Assembly: GCF_036711975.1 (NCBI RefSeq)
Contig: NC_091968.1
Span: forward strand, 14,446,001-14,510,000
Source: Onthophagus taurus
Lineage: Eukaryota; Arthropoda; Insecta; Coleoptera; Scarabaeidae
DNA length: 64,000 bases
Reading direction: 5' to 3'
Positions 9,507-16,994 of the stretch are shown here, piece after piece. The position numbers and the translations under genes were made by a program. Below the pieces are notes generated by a model. It had not been told where the DNA came from and did no database searches. It worked only from the letters and a program-made list of their open reading frames with translations. Numbering within the stretch: position 1 is the stretch's first letter; each line of letters starts with the position of its first letter.

Positions 9507-10067
9507 TTAGTTGCTGAGACATCCCTCCGACAATTCCTCAGTACTTTGATCCTCCTCAAGTTGTGGTTTAAAACAGACTCGAAACAAAGACACACGACAA
9601 CACATCGCACACCAATATTTTTTATTTAAAATAATAGTCTGCAATCGTTCAGAAGATGCATACTTTATTTTCGAGCGCAATTTCACACGACAATCCAGTT
9701 GTAAAACGTTCGTTATACTAATATGGTGTAGGCGGCGTCGACAACGATAGCAAAGGTTGCCCAAATGTGATTCATAAAAAACATACCTTGCTTGATACTG
9801 AAGACCCACTCCGAAAGTTGAACTCCAATCAACCGGAGAACCGTGGAACAACTTATGTACGGTGCCTTGCGACATTTTCTTTCCAAAGCGTTCCACGGTG
9901 GGGAAGCAAACCTCCCCAAGATTGATTCGATCGCCCTTTCGGGATATTCGACGCCAGAAGCATATGTCCCAGCTGTACATTACGTTTAGTAGTAGAGTCT
10001 TTGGTAAAACATCTACTAACCGCAACGTACGGTCTTTACGGGAAATCGTCGAATTAACGCTCTCCAT
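9507..10067 (-). CDS. 186-aa Cys-rich protein, unknown
   Basis: Not recognised. From the ATG at 10065-10067, 186 residues; the frame stays open 12 codons further upstream. The C-terminal half has two CxxC pairs (LCYRCRRRLHH and YWCAMCCRVS) with nearby His, compatible with one zinc ribbon. A TTTTTTTGTCTCTTGCAG run upstream of the ATG looks like a 3' splice site, so the real 5' end may be spliced. It sits between a Pro-rich gene and the AT-rich spacer. Identical in copy B. Confidence 0.65.
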   Translation of the reverse strand: MESVNSTISRKDRTLRLVDVLPKTLLLNVMYSWDICFWRRISRKGDRINLGEVCFPTVERFGKKMSQGTVHKLFHGSPVDWSSTFGVGLQYQARYVFYESHLGNLCYRCRRRLHHISITNVLQLDCRVKLRSKIKYASSERLQTIILNKKYWCAMCCRVSLFRVCFKPQLEEDQSTEELSEGCLSN

Positions 10068-10135
10068 AGCCAACTCCTGCAACGTTAACACTGCAAGAGA
10101 CAAAAAAACTGAACGAGCTTCAAAAAAAAACGCTA

Positions 10136-11293
10136 TTAACCGTTGTCAGGCAGCAGCCTGAGAAGGGACTTATACAGGTTAATTTTGGTGTTGTACATGT
10201 TAAGGATGTTTGAAGAAGCAGCAAAGCAGACGGTGGGATTCTGGTTTACTGCATTCAACGCGTTCACGAAGTGGCGCTTATGATGTTCCAAAGTCGTCAC
10301 TTTGGTTTGCAATTGAGGTTTCAAGCCCAAGATGAAAAAATCCTCTTGGGACAAAAGACTGCTTGCCAAGTTGGTTGTTGAATGCAGAAACGCATCAACC
10401 CATGGGTCGGGATGTGCGGTATTTACAGCTGGAAGATTTTGCCTCTGCGGGATAGTAGGGATAGGTAAAGGTGGTGGGAACACCACATTTTGTGGTGGGA
10501 TAGTTGTGATAGTTGGCGGGCTGTCACGGATGTCGATGGTCACCTCTGGTGGAGATGTAACCACCGTTGCAGGTCTGGTTACTGTAGCGAGTGTAGGTAC
10601 TCTTCGTGTGTTACGGGGAGGTTTGGCTAATGCGTTTCGCAGCAATCTACAGGAGTCTTGTGAAGCAGGAGAAGGGTTTGGGCGGGTAGTTTGTTTCACG
10701 CAACCCCTTGACAACAAGTTGACGCGTTTTTTTATACGGCGGGATGTGTACCGTATGGGTCCACTCGAGAAGACAGGCGAAACACATATCCTATCGGAGG
10801 GTTGGGATACGTCTTCCGTCGCTGGTACAGACGGTGCCGCAAGCACCTGGTTTTCAGCAGGTGCTTGACTTGTGACATCCGTATGTACAATATCTGGAAG
10901 TGGTTGTACCACGTCGGCCTGATTGGTAGCAGGTTCAGGTGGCACAACAACTTCCTGATATGTTCCTTCTTCTCGTATCTCCATACTGATGCGAGTTAAG
11001 CCGTAGGACGACAAGGTTGGACTGGTGGTAACAATCGCACCATTGTCGTTCCCTGGCTGTGACCGGAGCTCATTCATTATTTGCTCGTACAGTGGTGGGT
11101 CTGTAGTGAAATCCTGCATGGTACGACTCAAACCGTCAAAGTTGCCGCTGCAATATAATGGTAACGACGGTAGGCTTGACTCAACAACATTCGTACTGTC
11201 GTTATTGCGTGGCAGCACGGCAACCAGTGGGTCGGTCATACCATCGGTATTATCGCTTGCACGAGCGTGGCTGTTACCAATTAAGTGAAGCAT
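10136..11293 (-). CDS. 385-aa Pro/Ser/Thr-rich protein with PPxY motif, unknown
   Basis: Not recognised. Mostly low-complexity sequence rich in Pro, Thr, Ser and Val (about 85-310), with a basic cluster TSRRIKKR (183-190) that could be a nuclear localisation signal. PPLY at 66-69 fits the PPxY late-domain consensus bound by Nedd4-type ligases. The last 90 residues look helical and globular. GC content is higher than in neighbouring genes. It has a clear ATG and is identical at protein level in copy B, with at least one silent change, which favours a real gene. Confidence 0.7.
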   Translation of the reverse strand: MLHLIGNSHARASDNTDGMTDPLVAVLPRNNDSTNVVESSLPSLPLYCSGNFDGLSRTMQDFTTDPPLYEQIMNELRSQPGNDNGAIVTTSPTLSSYGLTRISMEIREEGTYQEVVVPPEPATNQADVVQPLPDIVHTDVTSQAPAENQVLAAPSVPATEDVSQPSDRICVSPVFSSGPIRYTSRRIKKRVNLLSRGCVKQTTRPNPSPASQDSCRLLRNALAKPPRNTRRVPTLATVTRPATVVTSPPEVTIDIRDSPPTITTIPPQNVVFPPPLPIPTIPQRQNLPAVNTAHPDPWVDAFLHSTTNLASSLLSQEDFFILGLKPQLQTKVTTLEHHKRHFVNALNAVNQNPTVCFAASSNILNMYNTKINLYKSLLRLLPDNG

Positions 11294-11365
11294 AATGGGA
11301 AAGACTTCAAGGAATCAAAAGGGTTACAAAAAATTTGGATTATTTTATTAAAATTATACGTTCGC

Positions 11366-11647
11366 TCACGTCTGACAAGTTTGCAATCCGCTGAAGAACC
11401 ACTTTTCTCAGCGTATAACAATTAATGTCTGAAATCATCACAAACATACATGAAGAAAACCGATAAAAATTGTATTGATGTAACTTACTTTTCAAATGGT
11501 TTTCTATCACGTCTGACAGGTTTGCAATGCGCTGAAGAACCACTTTTCTCAGCGTATAACAATTAATACCTGAAATCATCACAAACATACATGAAGAAAA
11601 CCGATAAAAATTGTATTGATGTAACTTACTTTTCAAATGGTTTTCTA
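11366..11647 (-). repeat. Tandemly duplicated 141-bp exon/intron unit
   Basis: Two 141-bp direct repeats on the - strand (11507-11647 then 11366-11506), with about four differences. Each contains a 60-nt stretch bounded by GTAAGTTAC and GATTTCAG (11570-11629 and 11429-11488), a convincing GT-AG intron. The 81 nt between them would be an exon. No ATG precedes the first donor for about 160 nt. The unit probably forms spliced leader exons, either of the Pro-rich gene or of a small gene of its own that ends with AATAAA at its TAA. Confidence 0.7.
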
Positions 11648-11844
11648 GCAGAAGGCGATTTCTTCGTGGTCGGAAAAACACAGTTTTTAACAAAATCTGT
11701 TATTATTGTAAACACACTTTTTAAGGAATTATCGTCTTTTGTACACTACTATATCACTCAGCGACTGCTGTACACGGAGTGAGGAGTAACCCACTTTCCA
11801 CTACCTTTAAGTACGGGTTAGTGAACAGGTATTTGTCCGGTCAA

Positions 11845-12048
11845 CTGTCTGGGAATGCGAGGTCGTTTAGGTCTTCTCCTTGTTATCGCCTGTGACTGAA
11901 GGGGAGGTCATACTGTCTGGGAATGCGAGGTTGTCCAGGTTTTCTCCTTGTTATCGCCTGTGGCCCAAGGGGAGGTCATACTGTCTGAGAATGCGAGGTC
12001 GTTCGGACCTTATCTTCGCCCGTGACTCAAGGGGGGTTACAATCCCCC
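11845..12048. repeat. Three 68-bp tandem repeats
   Basis: Units at 11845-11912, 11913-11980 and 11981-12048, each starting CTGTCTG(G/A)GAATGCGAGG and containing TTATCGCCTGTG or a variant, and ending near AAGGGGAGGTCATA. The third is the most diverged and runs into the C-rich arm of the palindrome. Copy B has the same three at 37722-37925. Confidence 0.88.
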
Positions 12049-12247
12049 CTCCCCCCTCCCCCCTCCCCTCCCCCTCCCCTGCCCCACCCCTGCCCCACCC
12101 CCCCGCGCGGGCGGTCGCGCGAAGCGCGGTACGGAGCGGAGCGAAGCGGAGCGTAGTTGAGCCCGCGCGGGGGGGTGGGGCAGGGGTGGGGCAGGGGAGG
12201 GGGAGGGGAGGGGGGAGGGGGGAGGGGGGAGGGGGAAGGGGAGGTGA
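12043..12247. repeat. GC-rich palindrome with C-run and G-run arms
   Basis: A C-rich arm (about 12043-12107) is followed by a GC core with GCGGAGCG repeats and a G-rich arm (about 12165-12247) that mirrors the first. The arms could pair into a long hairpin, or the G-rich strand could form quadruplexes. The rest of the element is AT-rich, so composition changes sharply here. Copy B has a version 38 bp shorter with part of the core missing. Confidence 0.85.
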
Positions 12248-12295
12248 AGAGGTTTCTTTAAATAAAACTCATCAATATGGATAAAAAAATAACAT

Positions 12296-12631
12296 TTATT
12301 TCTTTTCTAACGTACATTTAATACAATGCATTTTAGGTGGTGGTGGTCCATCGAAATGAGTTTCCGCACAATCATTATTATAATGTTCAAGACACGGTAA
12401 CTTCATTTGTAACATTTTCGATTGCTGGTAGGCGAACGGTAGTTGGGTCCAAATTCTTCGTAATTCCATAGATGGTACTTTATCGAAATAATACTGTGTT
12501 GGTAAATATTTTAAATCACGAGCTGGAATGTTCGCAAATGAGGCATCTTGTTCATATTTTTTCATTACGCTGTACACTTTCTTGGCAGATGTAAGTGGCC
12601 AACACCCAAACACAGTGAACACTTGTTCCAT
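12296..12631 (-). CDS. 111-aa protein with C-terminal Cys/His cluster, unknown
   Basis: Not recognised with certainty. The N-terminus is helical. The C-terminus has PCLEHYNND, DGPPPPKMHCIKC, a Cys/His set that could bind zinc. It follows the 171-aa gene on the same strand after 50 bp, and in related loci I recall this type of tail attached to that type of protein, so it may be a split second domain. AATAAA overlaps its stop codon (GAAATAAATG), marking the end of the transcript. Confidence 0.65.
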   Translation of the reverse strand: MEQVFTVFGCWPLTSAKKVYSVMKKYEQDASFANIPARDLKYLPTQYYFDKVPSMELRRIWTQLPFAYQQSKMLQMKLPCLEHYNNDCAETHFDGPPPPKMHCIKCTLEKK

Positions 12632-12681
12632 CGCAACCAGCTCTTAACTATCCCCCATTACGACTTGTCTCTGCTTTATAG

Positions 12682-13197
12682 TCACCGACTGTCTTTCGCA
12701 TCCTTGTTTTGCACCCCCTCTTCGACAACTTCTTGTAAGTGGCGTACATTGGAAAGAGCGCACATACTTCTTCGTCGCGAGTGAAAAGCACAGCTCGGTA
12801 TACCCATCTCAAGTTTATAGATACTACCTTCCAACGCAAATATCGGCGCGGAAATAATATGTCTTAAAAATTTAATTTTTTCAGGTCCTTTAACATACAC
12901 TTTCTTGACATTCCGACACAGATATTTGACTATGGCGTCGAATTCCATTGGATGGATAAAACCAACTTTCCAGTCGATGCAATGATGATGTGTCATTAAC
13001 CAGTTTGCAGTATTCCTATATTTAGATGGTAATGAAGCTATACTGCTACTCGGTTGAAAAACGTGGTGGGTTATGCATTTGTTACTATCACATGATGCTA
13101 ATTCTTTAGGTACGAACTGATCTTCGTTGACCATGAAACCTTGTATATCGAGAATTATGTATTGAGTTTTATTTGAATACATCTTGCTTCCGTACAT
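12682..13197 (-). CDS. 171-aa protein, paralogue of the 160-aa end gene
   Basis: Not assigned a function. It shares with the 160-aa gene at 18722-19204 an I(L)DxQGF start, KELA, a HHxFQP segment, W-x(3)-HHH/NxHH, VKGxEK/VKGSQK and a SCAxH(x)nCAxxNV C-terminus, in the same order, so the two are paralogues by descent. The conserved acidic DxQGF could belong to a divergent nuclease-like fold, which is a guess. First ATG at 13195-13197. It lies downstream of the capsid gene after a 176-bp gap holding a TATAAG sequence. Confidence 0.72.
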   Translation of the reverse strand: MYGSKMYSNKTQYIILDIQGFMVNEDQFVPKELASCDSNKCITHHVFQPSSSIASLPSKYRNTANWLMTHHHCIDWKVGFIHPMEFDAIVKYLCRNVKKVYVKGPEKIKFLRHIISAPIFALEGSIYKLEMGIPSCAFHSRRRSMCALSNVRHLQEVVEEGVQNKDAKDSR

Positions 13198-13373
13198 CAA
13201 CACGATTATCCATACTATGCAGCCGTAGAAATCTGTCGCACAACTTATACTCTACGACTTTTTTTTTGTTTACGCTGAATATAGAAGTCTCACATTTCGG
13301 ATGATGAGCTACGGGTGCGATGCGGCTCAGGATCCGATCCAACTACACACTACCAACCCTTCTTTCCCCATAC

Positions 13374-14636
13374 TCAAGTCATTTGTTTGACGATTTTTGT
13401 TAGTGGAGAATATTGAAACGCCTTATCATGTAAAACTAAACAGTATGCTGTGGTACCATCAGGAATCGGATTTTTTGTCGTAAATTCTATCCGTATTTCT
13501 ACCCCACTTTTGTGTAGCGCTTCTGCTTGATATGTACAATCAATTCCAATCAGTGGATAATTTTCAATAAATTGTTTCGGAGTGAGTAATGGTTCTCCTT
13601 CCTTCCCATAGTAGGACTTTTGAAAGCGTGTATACATGTCATATAACACTGCGACACGATTACTATCAAAGTCCACGTTCAGATTATCGTATGGGTAGCG
13701 TTCACCGTTTAGGAATACCGTCAAATTGGTGAGTTTTACATTATCAAAGGTTGCCATGTTCGCCAACTGTTTTCCTTTCTTCTTTGTTTGAAACCCAATT
13801 ATTATAAATCTAGGTGTTTCCAACTGCGGAGCTGTTTTCACAGCCCATGAATGCTTTGTTGTTTGAGGTAAAGAAGGATATTCATGTACTTCCCAACTGC
13901 GAAAAGGTATTTGCAGATCAATATTTCGTCCTGCTATTTTTGTTAGAGCTAATTGTTCTCGTAAGCCTACGGCTAGATGGGGCATTCTCCACACAACTTT
14001 ATCGATTTTTAACTGTAACGGTTCTTCTACCGTATTCACAAGCACATCATTATCATCATTATTACGAATTAACACTAGCTCTTGTCTCACATTCATCACA
14101 ATTGTTTTAAAATCTTCAGCAAACCCTATTAATGTCTTTAGCGGTACACTCAATCCAAAATTTCCATTTTTATCCATTATTGCATCCGTTACAGGGGATG
14201 TTGGGACCACTTGACCTAGCAGATCCTCGCCCATGTTCCAACCTGCGTTCGCCAACTTTATTATATCGTGAGGGGTATACGAAAAGTATCCTTTCATACA
14301 TGATGTTAACCCCACGTTTCTCACTCCATCTATTTGAACACCATTTATAAGATAGCGAATATCACTGAACATAAACGCTACAGGATTATTTATCAATTTT
14401 GCAGTTGCACTAGCATCTTTTGTTGCTTTACCACTCGCATCCAGTTTACGTACGCTCCCTTCCACATACAAAAAACTTTCATGAGGCAATGTGTAATTGT
14501 CTATTTCGGGTATGCCTATACGAATTTCATCATTGTTACCGAAGCTAGTAGAACCAAACGGTTGATGGGAATGATATTCGTAACTTACAATCGAGTTATC
14601 TACTTTTATTTTCTCCGTGACGTTTAAGGACTCCAT
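13374..14636 (-). CDS. Major capsid protein candidate, double jelly-roll
   Basis: 420 residues, predicted to form the main capsomer. The sequence is rich in beta-strand patterns. Landmarks are DEIRIGIPEIDNYTLPHESF (about 35-55), a SDIRYLINGVQIDGVRNVG segment (about 90-110), GWNMGEDLL and KIDKVVWRMPHL. I associate these with the double jelly-roll-like family of arthropod Polinton loci. It is shorter than the 500-650 residues common for other Polinton capsid proteins. Its ATG follows directly on the TAA of the 56-aa gene, last in a tight gene string PLA2-protease-penton-56 aa-capsid. Identical in copy B. Confidence 0.78.
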   Translation of the reverse strand: MESLNVTEKIKVDNSIVSYEYHSHQPFGSTSFGNNDEIRIGIPEIDNYTLPHESFLYVEGSVRKLDASGKATKDASATAKLINNPVAFMFSDIRYLINGVQIDGVRNVGLTSCMKGYFSYTPHDIIKLANAGWNMGEDLLGQVVPTSPVTDAIMDKNGNFGLSVPLKTLIGFAEDFKTIVMNVRQELVLIRNNDDNDVLVNTVEEPLQLKIDKVVWRMPHLAVGLREQLALTKIAGRNIDLQIPFRSWEVHEYPSLPQTTKHSWAVKTAPQLETPRFIIIGFQTKKKGKQLANMATFDNVKLTNLTVFLNGERYPYDNLNVDFDSNRVAVLYDMYTRFQKSYYGKEGEPLLTPKQFIENYPLIGIDCTYQAEALHKSGVEIRIEFTTKNPIPDGTTAYCLVLHDKAFQYSPLTKIVKQMT

Positions 14637-14807
14637 TTATAGTAGTTGAAAACCTAAGTTGCTTAAATACTGACGATTGACGCGTGTTAACTGGGTAGTT
14701 GATTTTCGCTTACTGTTAGGTTTTACATCCTTTCGTACCGTTTTATACATTACTCTATCACCCAGATTTTCCTGTGCTTTTCTTCGAACGTCGTACACTA
14801 TACCCAT
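14637..14807 (-). CDS. 56-aa basic protein between penton and capsid genes
   Basis: From the ATG at 14805-14807, 56 residues, rich in Lys/Arg, ending LSNLGFQLL. No GTG start needs to be assumed although the frame opens 7 codons earlier. It starts 17 nt after the penton stop and its TAA touches the capsid ATG. Its size, charge and place suit a small core or cementing protein, without proof. Identical in copy B. Confidence 0.6.
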   Translation of the reverse strand: MGIVYDVRRKAQENLGDRVMYKTVRKDVKPNSKRKSTTQLTRVNRQYLSNLGFQLL

Positions 14808-14824
14808 ATTAAATACCCTACTAC

Positions 14825-15568
14825 TCACACCGATTTCAAGTGCACTCTCACGGTCACTTCTTCGTCTCTGAAGTTTACCAACTGACCGTCCTGATCAAGT
14901 ATGCGTACTATTAATGTACTAATCACGTTCGTTGTAACAGGTAAGTAAATCGGTTGTTGCGGAGCTTCTATTATTTTAAAACCAGCCGGTACGTTCGGGA
15001 AGAAATGATACAACACGTGCATGGGTTGTCCATTCGTATACGATCCGGAGCTCAAATTACAATAAATTTGTAATGCATTCGTTTTATTTATATTCACGAT
15101 ATGATCCGATTCTGTTATCGTGTTTTTAGGTATAACTTTAGGGTTAAAACCAAGTAAGGAACCGATTGAATTATCGCTAGCAAAATTTATTCGCCGGTTT
15201 GTTTTTATCTCAGCACGTTGCGTATTATTATTACCTCTTATGCGTATCTGTGTACCCGGTGTAGTCACGCTGAGAATATTCCTCGCTGTTAATGTTTTTT
15301 TAACGTATTCGTTAATATCGTTAATATCGTATGTTCCTAGCGGTATTTCAATATTCTCTGTAAAATTTCCCATATGATCTTCATATTGTAAAATATTGTT
15401 TGTTGAATCGATATTAGGTAACGTATTGAACGTTTCGAAATTTAAAAGAGCTAACTCGTATGTACCGAGTTCATTCAAATAAATCGGTGGGTTAAAGTTA
15501 CAAGACAACTCCGACCCCCTTCCGGTGAGCGTAAATGTATAACTTGTATGTATTGTATCTTGTTCCAT
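14825..15568 (-). CDS. Minor capsid (penton) candidate, single jelly-roll
   Basis: 247 residues from the ATG at 15566-15568. The N-terminal segment TFTLTGRGSELSCNF and GTYELALLNFETFNTLPNI is a beta-rich pattern I have seen repeatedly in arthropod Polinton-like proteins beside the capsid gene. The length fits a single jelly-roll vertex protein. LTGR-G near residue 15 fits the adenain cleavage consensus (M/I/L)xGx-G. It starts 20 nt after the protease stop. Identification as penton rests on position and size more than on motif. Confidence 0.62.
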   Translation of the reverse strand: MEQDTIHTSYTFTLTGRGSELSCNFNPPIYLNELGTYELALLNFETFNTLPNIDSTNNILQYEDHMGNFTENIEIPLGTYDINDINEYVKKTLTARNILSVTTPGTQIRIRGNNNTQRAEIKTNRRINFASDNSIGSLLGFNPKVIPKNTITESDHIVNINKTNALQIYCNLSSGSYTNGQPMHVLYHFFPNVPAGFKIIEAPQQPIYLPVTTNVISTLIVRILDQDGQLVNFRDEEVTVRVHLKSV

Positions 15569-15588
15569 TGTTGTTCTCAAGACTAATC

Positions 15589-15981
15589 TTACACGGATAC
15601 TTCCTTGGTATTTAAACTATCTAAGAAATGCAGACACAATTGTCCACAATTTGTTTGATCTTCTTTTTGATATCGTCGATAATTATACCTCACAATATTT
15701 CTCCCCCCATCCGATATAAAATACTTCTCCACTTCAATCGGTGGTCGTAAATCTCCATAACTGTCAAAGTAGTTAACATTTACACCATCCTTGTTGTAAG
15801 CTGTCCAGTGAGTACCGGGACCCGTACGATTATCAAGATTTATTATCCCACTCTCTCGTTTTCGGATTTTCTTCGGTAAATTGTTTCTCATGTACACCCC
15901 ACGAAAGTTTAACAGATCAAGCGCTCGTGCATATCGCCTTAACTCTACATCCGTTAAAGAATGTTGGGGTATTTTTATTAG
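15589..15981 (-). CDS. Adenain-like cysteine protease, read in the -1 frame of the PLA2 gene
   Basis: Virion maturation protease of the adenovirus/Ulp1 fold. Counting from the GTG at 15895-15897, His is in GTHW (30), the acidic residue in FDSYG (D45), Gln in RRYQ (77) and the nucleophile Cys in NCGQLC (84), with Gln and Cys seven apart as in adenain. About 28 codons upstream (ending NFRGVYMRNNLPK) also look like this family, but there is no ATG for them. The frame is open back to 15996 and overlaps the end of the PLA2 gene at a slippery A_AAA_AAC. It is therefore probably made as a frameshift extension, about 430 residues in total. The fallback is ATG 15889-15891, which would lose conserved sequence. 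Confidence 0.88.
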   Translation of the reverse strand, partial: LIKIPQHSLTDVELRRYARALDLLNFRGVYMRNNLPKKIRKRESGIINLDNRTGPGTHWTAYNKDGVNVNYFDSYGDLRPPIEVEKYFISDGGRNIVRYNYRRYQKEDQTNCGQLCLHFLDSLNTKEVSV

Positions 15982-15987
15982 TTTTTT
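15894..15987 (-). promoter_or_regulatory. Predicted programmed -1 ribosomal frameshift site
   Basis: The slippery heptamer A_AAA_AAC is at 15981-15987, in the correct phase of the PLA2 frame, and is followed at once by its TAA stop. After an 8-nt spacer, ATACCCCA (15965-15972) can pair with TGGGGTGT (15894-15901), and TTTAAC can pair with GTTAAA inside the loop. A slip of -1 enters the protease frame exactly. Both copies keep the arrangement. Confidence 0.75.
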
Positions 15988-16880
15988 GCTACAGTTTTAT
16001 AACCACAACCCTTTTTATATGGATTAATAAACATTCCTGTACCAATTTTGTTCGCCCTCTTGGGGCGTTTTAGTCGCTTTGATTTTCGTGATACCGTTTT
16101 CATGACTAGTCCGCAACCTTGCTTATATGGTTTAATATACAAACCGCTGCCGATCGCTTTTGGTTCCATAGCCCGATTGTGACGTTGGGCTTCTTGTAAC
16201 TGCTCCCTTGCTATTTTTGCTTCGTTTACGGTTTTTGCAATAGCTGCTGCACCTCCGCCTAAAGAACCGAGAGCACCCAAAGCTGCAAGTATTAAGGGTA
16301 AAAAACCTCCCGTCTTGGGAATCTTGATTATTTTTCCGCGCGGTTTAAGTATTCTACCTTGATAAGGTTTCAACAGATTGTAACCCACTTGTACATCTCC
16401 CTTTGTATTCGTACTGTTGGTCTGTGCAATCGCTCGCCGCACTAAGTTCATTGCCTGCGTAAACGACAACTTACCGCCACGTTTCAACTTCTGACGAGTT
16501 GTCCCTCTACGTCTTAGGGCACGAATTTGCATTCCCATACCCATTATTGTTTTTCCTTTCATTATCGTTGACACTAACGCCGACGATAGTCGCTCTCCTA
16601 AGCTTGCGTCTTTACTTCTCAACCGCTCTTTCGCCGTCTTATACAACTCTTTATCGGCTATGTGTCGCTCAGCTAAATTCGATGTCGCTGCGTAGGCAAT
16701 ATCATGCGTTTTACAGGCGTCGTCTAATTTATTCACTCCCCGATCTCCACGAACTAATCTCTTTACCAATTTGGTTCCCGGACCGCAATAATTATAACCT
16801 GGCAAATGTAGTTCTATCGGAAGCTTATTGATTAATGTATTCACAATACCTCGACCAGACCGTTTGCTTGATCGATGCAT
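15978..16880 (-). CDS. PLA2-domain minor capsid protein
   Basis: 300 residues. Residues 26-62 hold a parvovirus VP1-type phospholipase A2 core: calcium loop YCGPG (31-35) and catalytic DDACKTHD with His59-Asp60. In parvoviruses this enzyme breaches endosomal membrane during entry. A basic region (119-137) could bind DNA. A Gly/Ala-rich hydrophobic stretch (192-215) resembles a membrane-active segment. Two copies of G-x-G-x-x-I-x-P-Y-K-x-G-C-G (244-257 and 280-293) close the protein. IMGM-G (112-116) and LGGG-A (207-211) fit adenain cleavage consensus. First gene of the capsid string, and source of the frameshift extension. Copy B differs only at residue 265 (Arg to Leu). Confidence 0.87.
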   Translation of the reverse strand: MHRSSKRSGRGIVNTLINKLPIELHLPGYNYCGPGTKLVKRLVRGDRGVNKLDDACKTHDIAYAATSNLAERHIADKELYKTAKERLRSKDASLGERLSSALVSTIMKGKTIMGMGMQIRALRRRGTTRQKLKRGGKLSFTQAMNLVRRAIAQTNSTNTKGDVQVGYNLLKPYQGRILKPRGKIIKIPKTGGFLPLILAALGALGSLGGGAAAIAKTVNEAKIAREQLQEAQRHNRAMEPKAIGSGLYIKPYKQGCGLVMKTVSRKSKRLKRPKRANKIGTGMFINPYKKGCGYKTVAKN

Positions 16881-16909
16881 ACTGTTTCACTGTCCTAACA
16901 TTCATACCA

Positions 16910-16919
16910 TTATATTTAA
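16910..16919 (-). promoter_or_regulatory. Candidate TATA box of the capsid gene string
   Basis: TTAAATATAA on the - strand, 30 nt upstream of the PLA2 ATG, with an ACAGTG initiator-like word about 25 nt on. The AATAAA signals of the preceding transcript lie just before it. The very short leader makes this moderate evidence only. Confidence 0.4.
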
Positions 16920-16994
16920 TAGCTTTCGCACATTATTCGGTGAATATTGGATGGTTAATAATACGCTCACATTTGAAAAAAAATTTTATTTATT

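Larger units (their letters stand above)
11694..12295. other. Gene-free centre of copy A
   Basis: About 600 bp with no supported gene between the 111-aa gene and the duplicated exon unit. It contains three 68-bp tandem repeats and a GC-rich palindrome, listed separately. Reading frames through the palindrome encode only Arg/Gly/Pro runs. Confidence 0.8.

Noticed and set aside
10332-10868. 178-codon + strand frame opposite the Pro-rich gene
   Set aside because: Antisense shadow of a biased-composition gene. The silent change between copies A and B in the Pro-rich frame alters the protein in this frame (Phe/Leu).
11880-12284. 134-codon + strand frame through the palindrome
   Set aside because: Product is Pro-, Gly- and Arg-runs from the C-run and G-run arms, and it is not preserved in the shorter copy B palindrome.
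12648-12839. 63-codon frame between the 171-aa and 111-aa genes as a linker exon
   Set aside because: It lies in another frame over the 171-aa coding end, and I see no convincing donor and acceptor pair joining the two genes.
15589-15897. Protease as an independent gene starting at GTG or ATG inside the frame
   Set aside because: It would omit about 28 upstream codons that look like the family's N-terminus and would leave the slippery heptamer and -1 overlap unexplained. Kept as the fallback.
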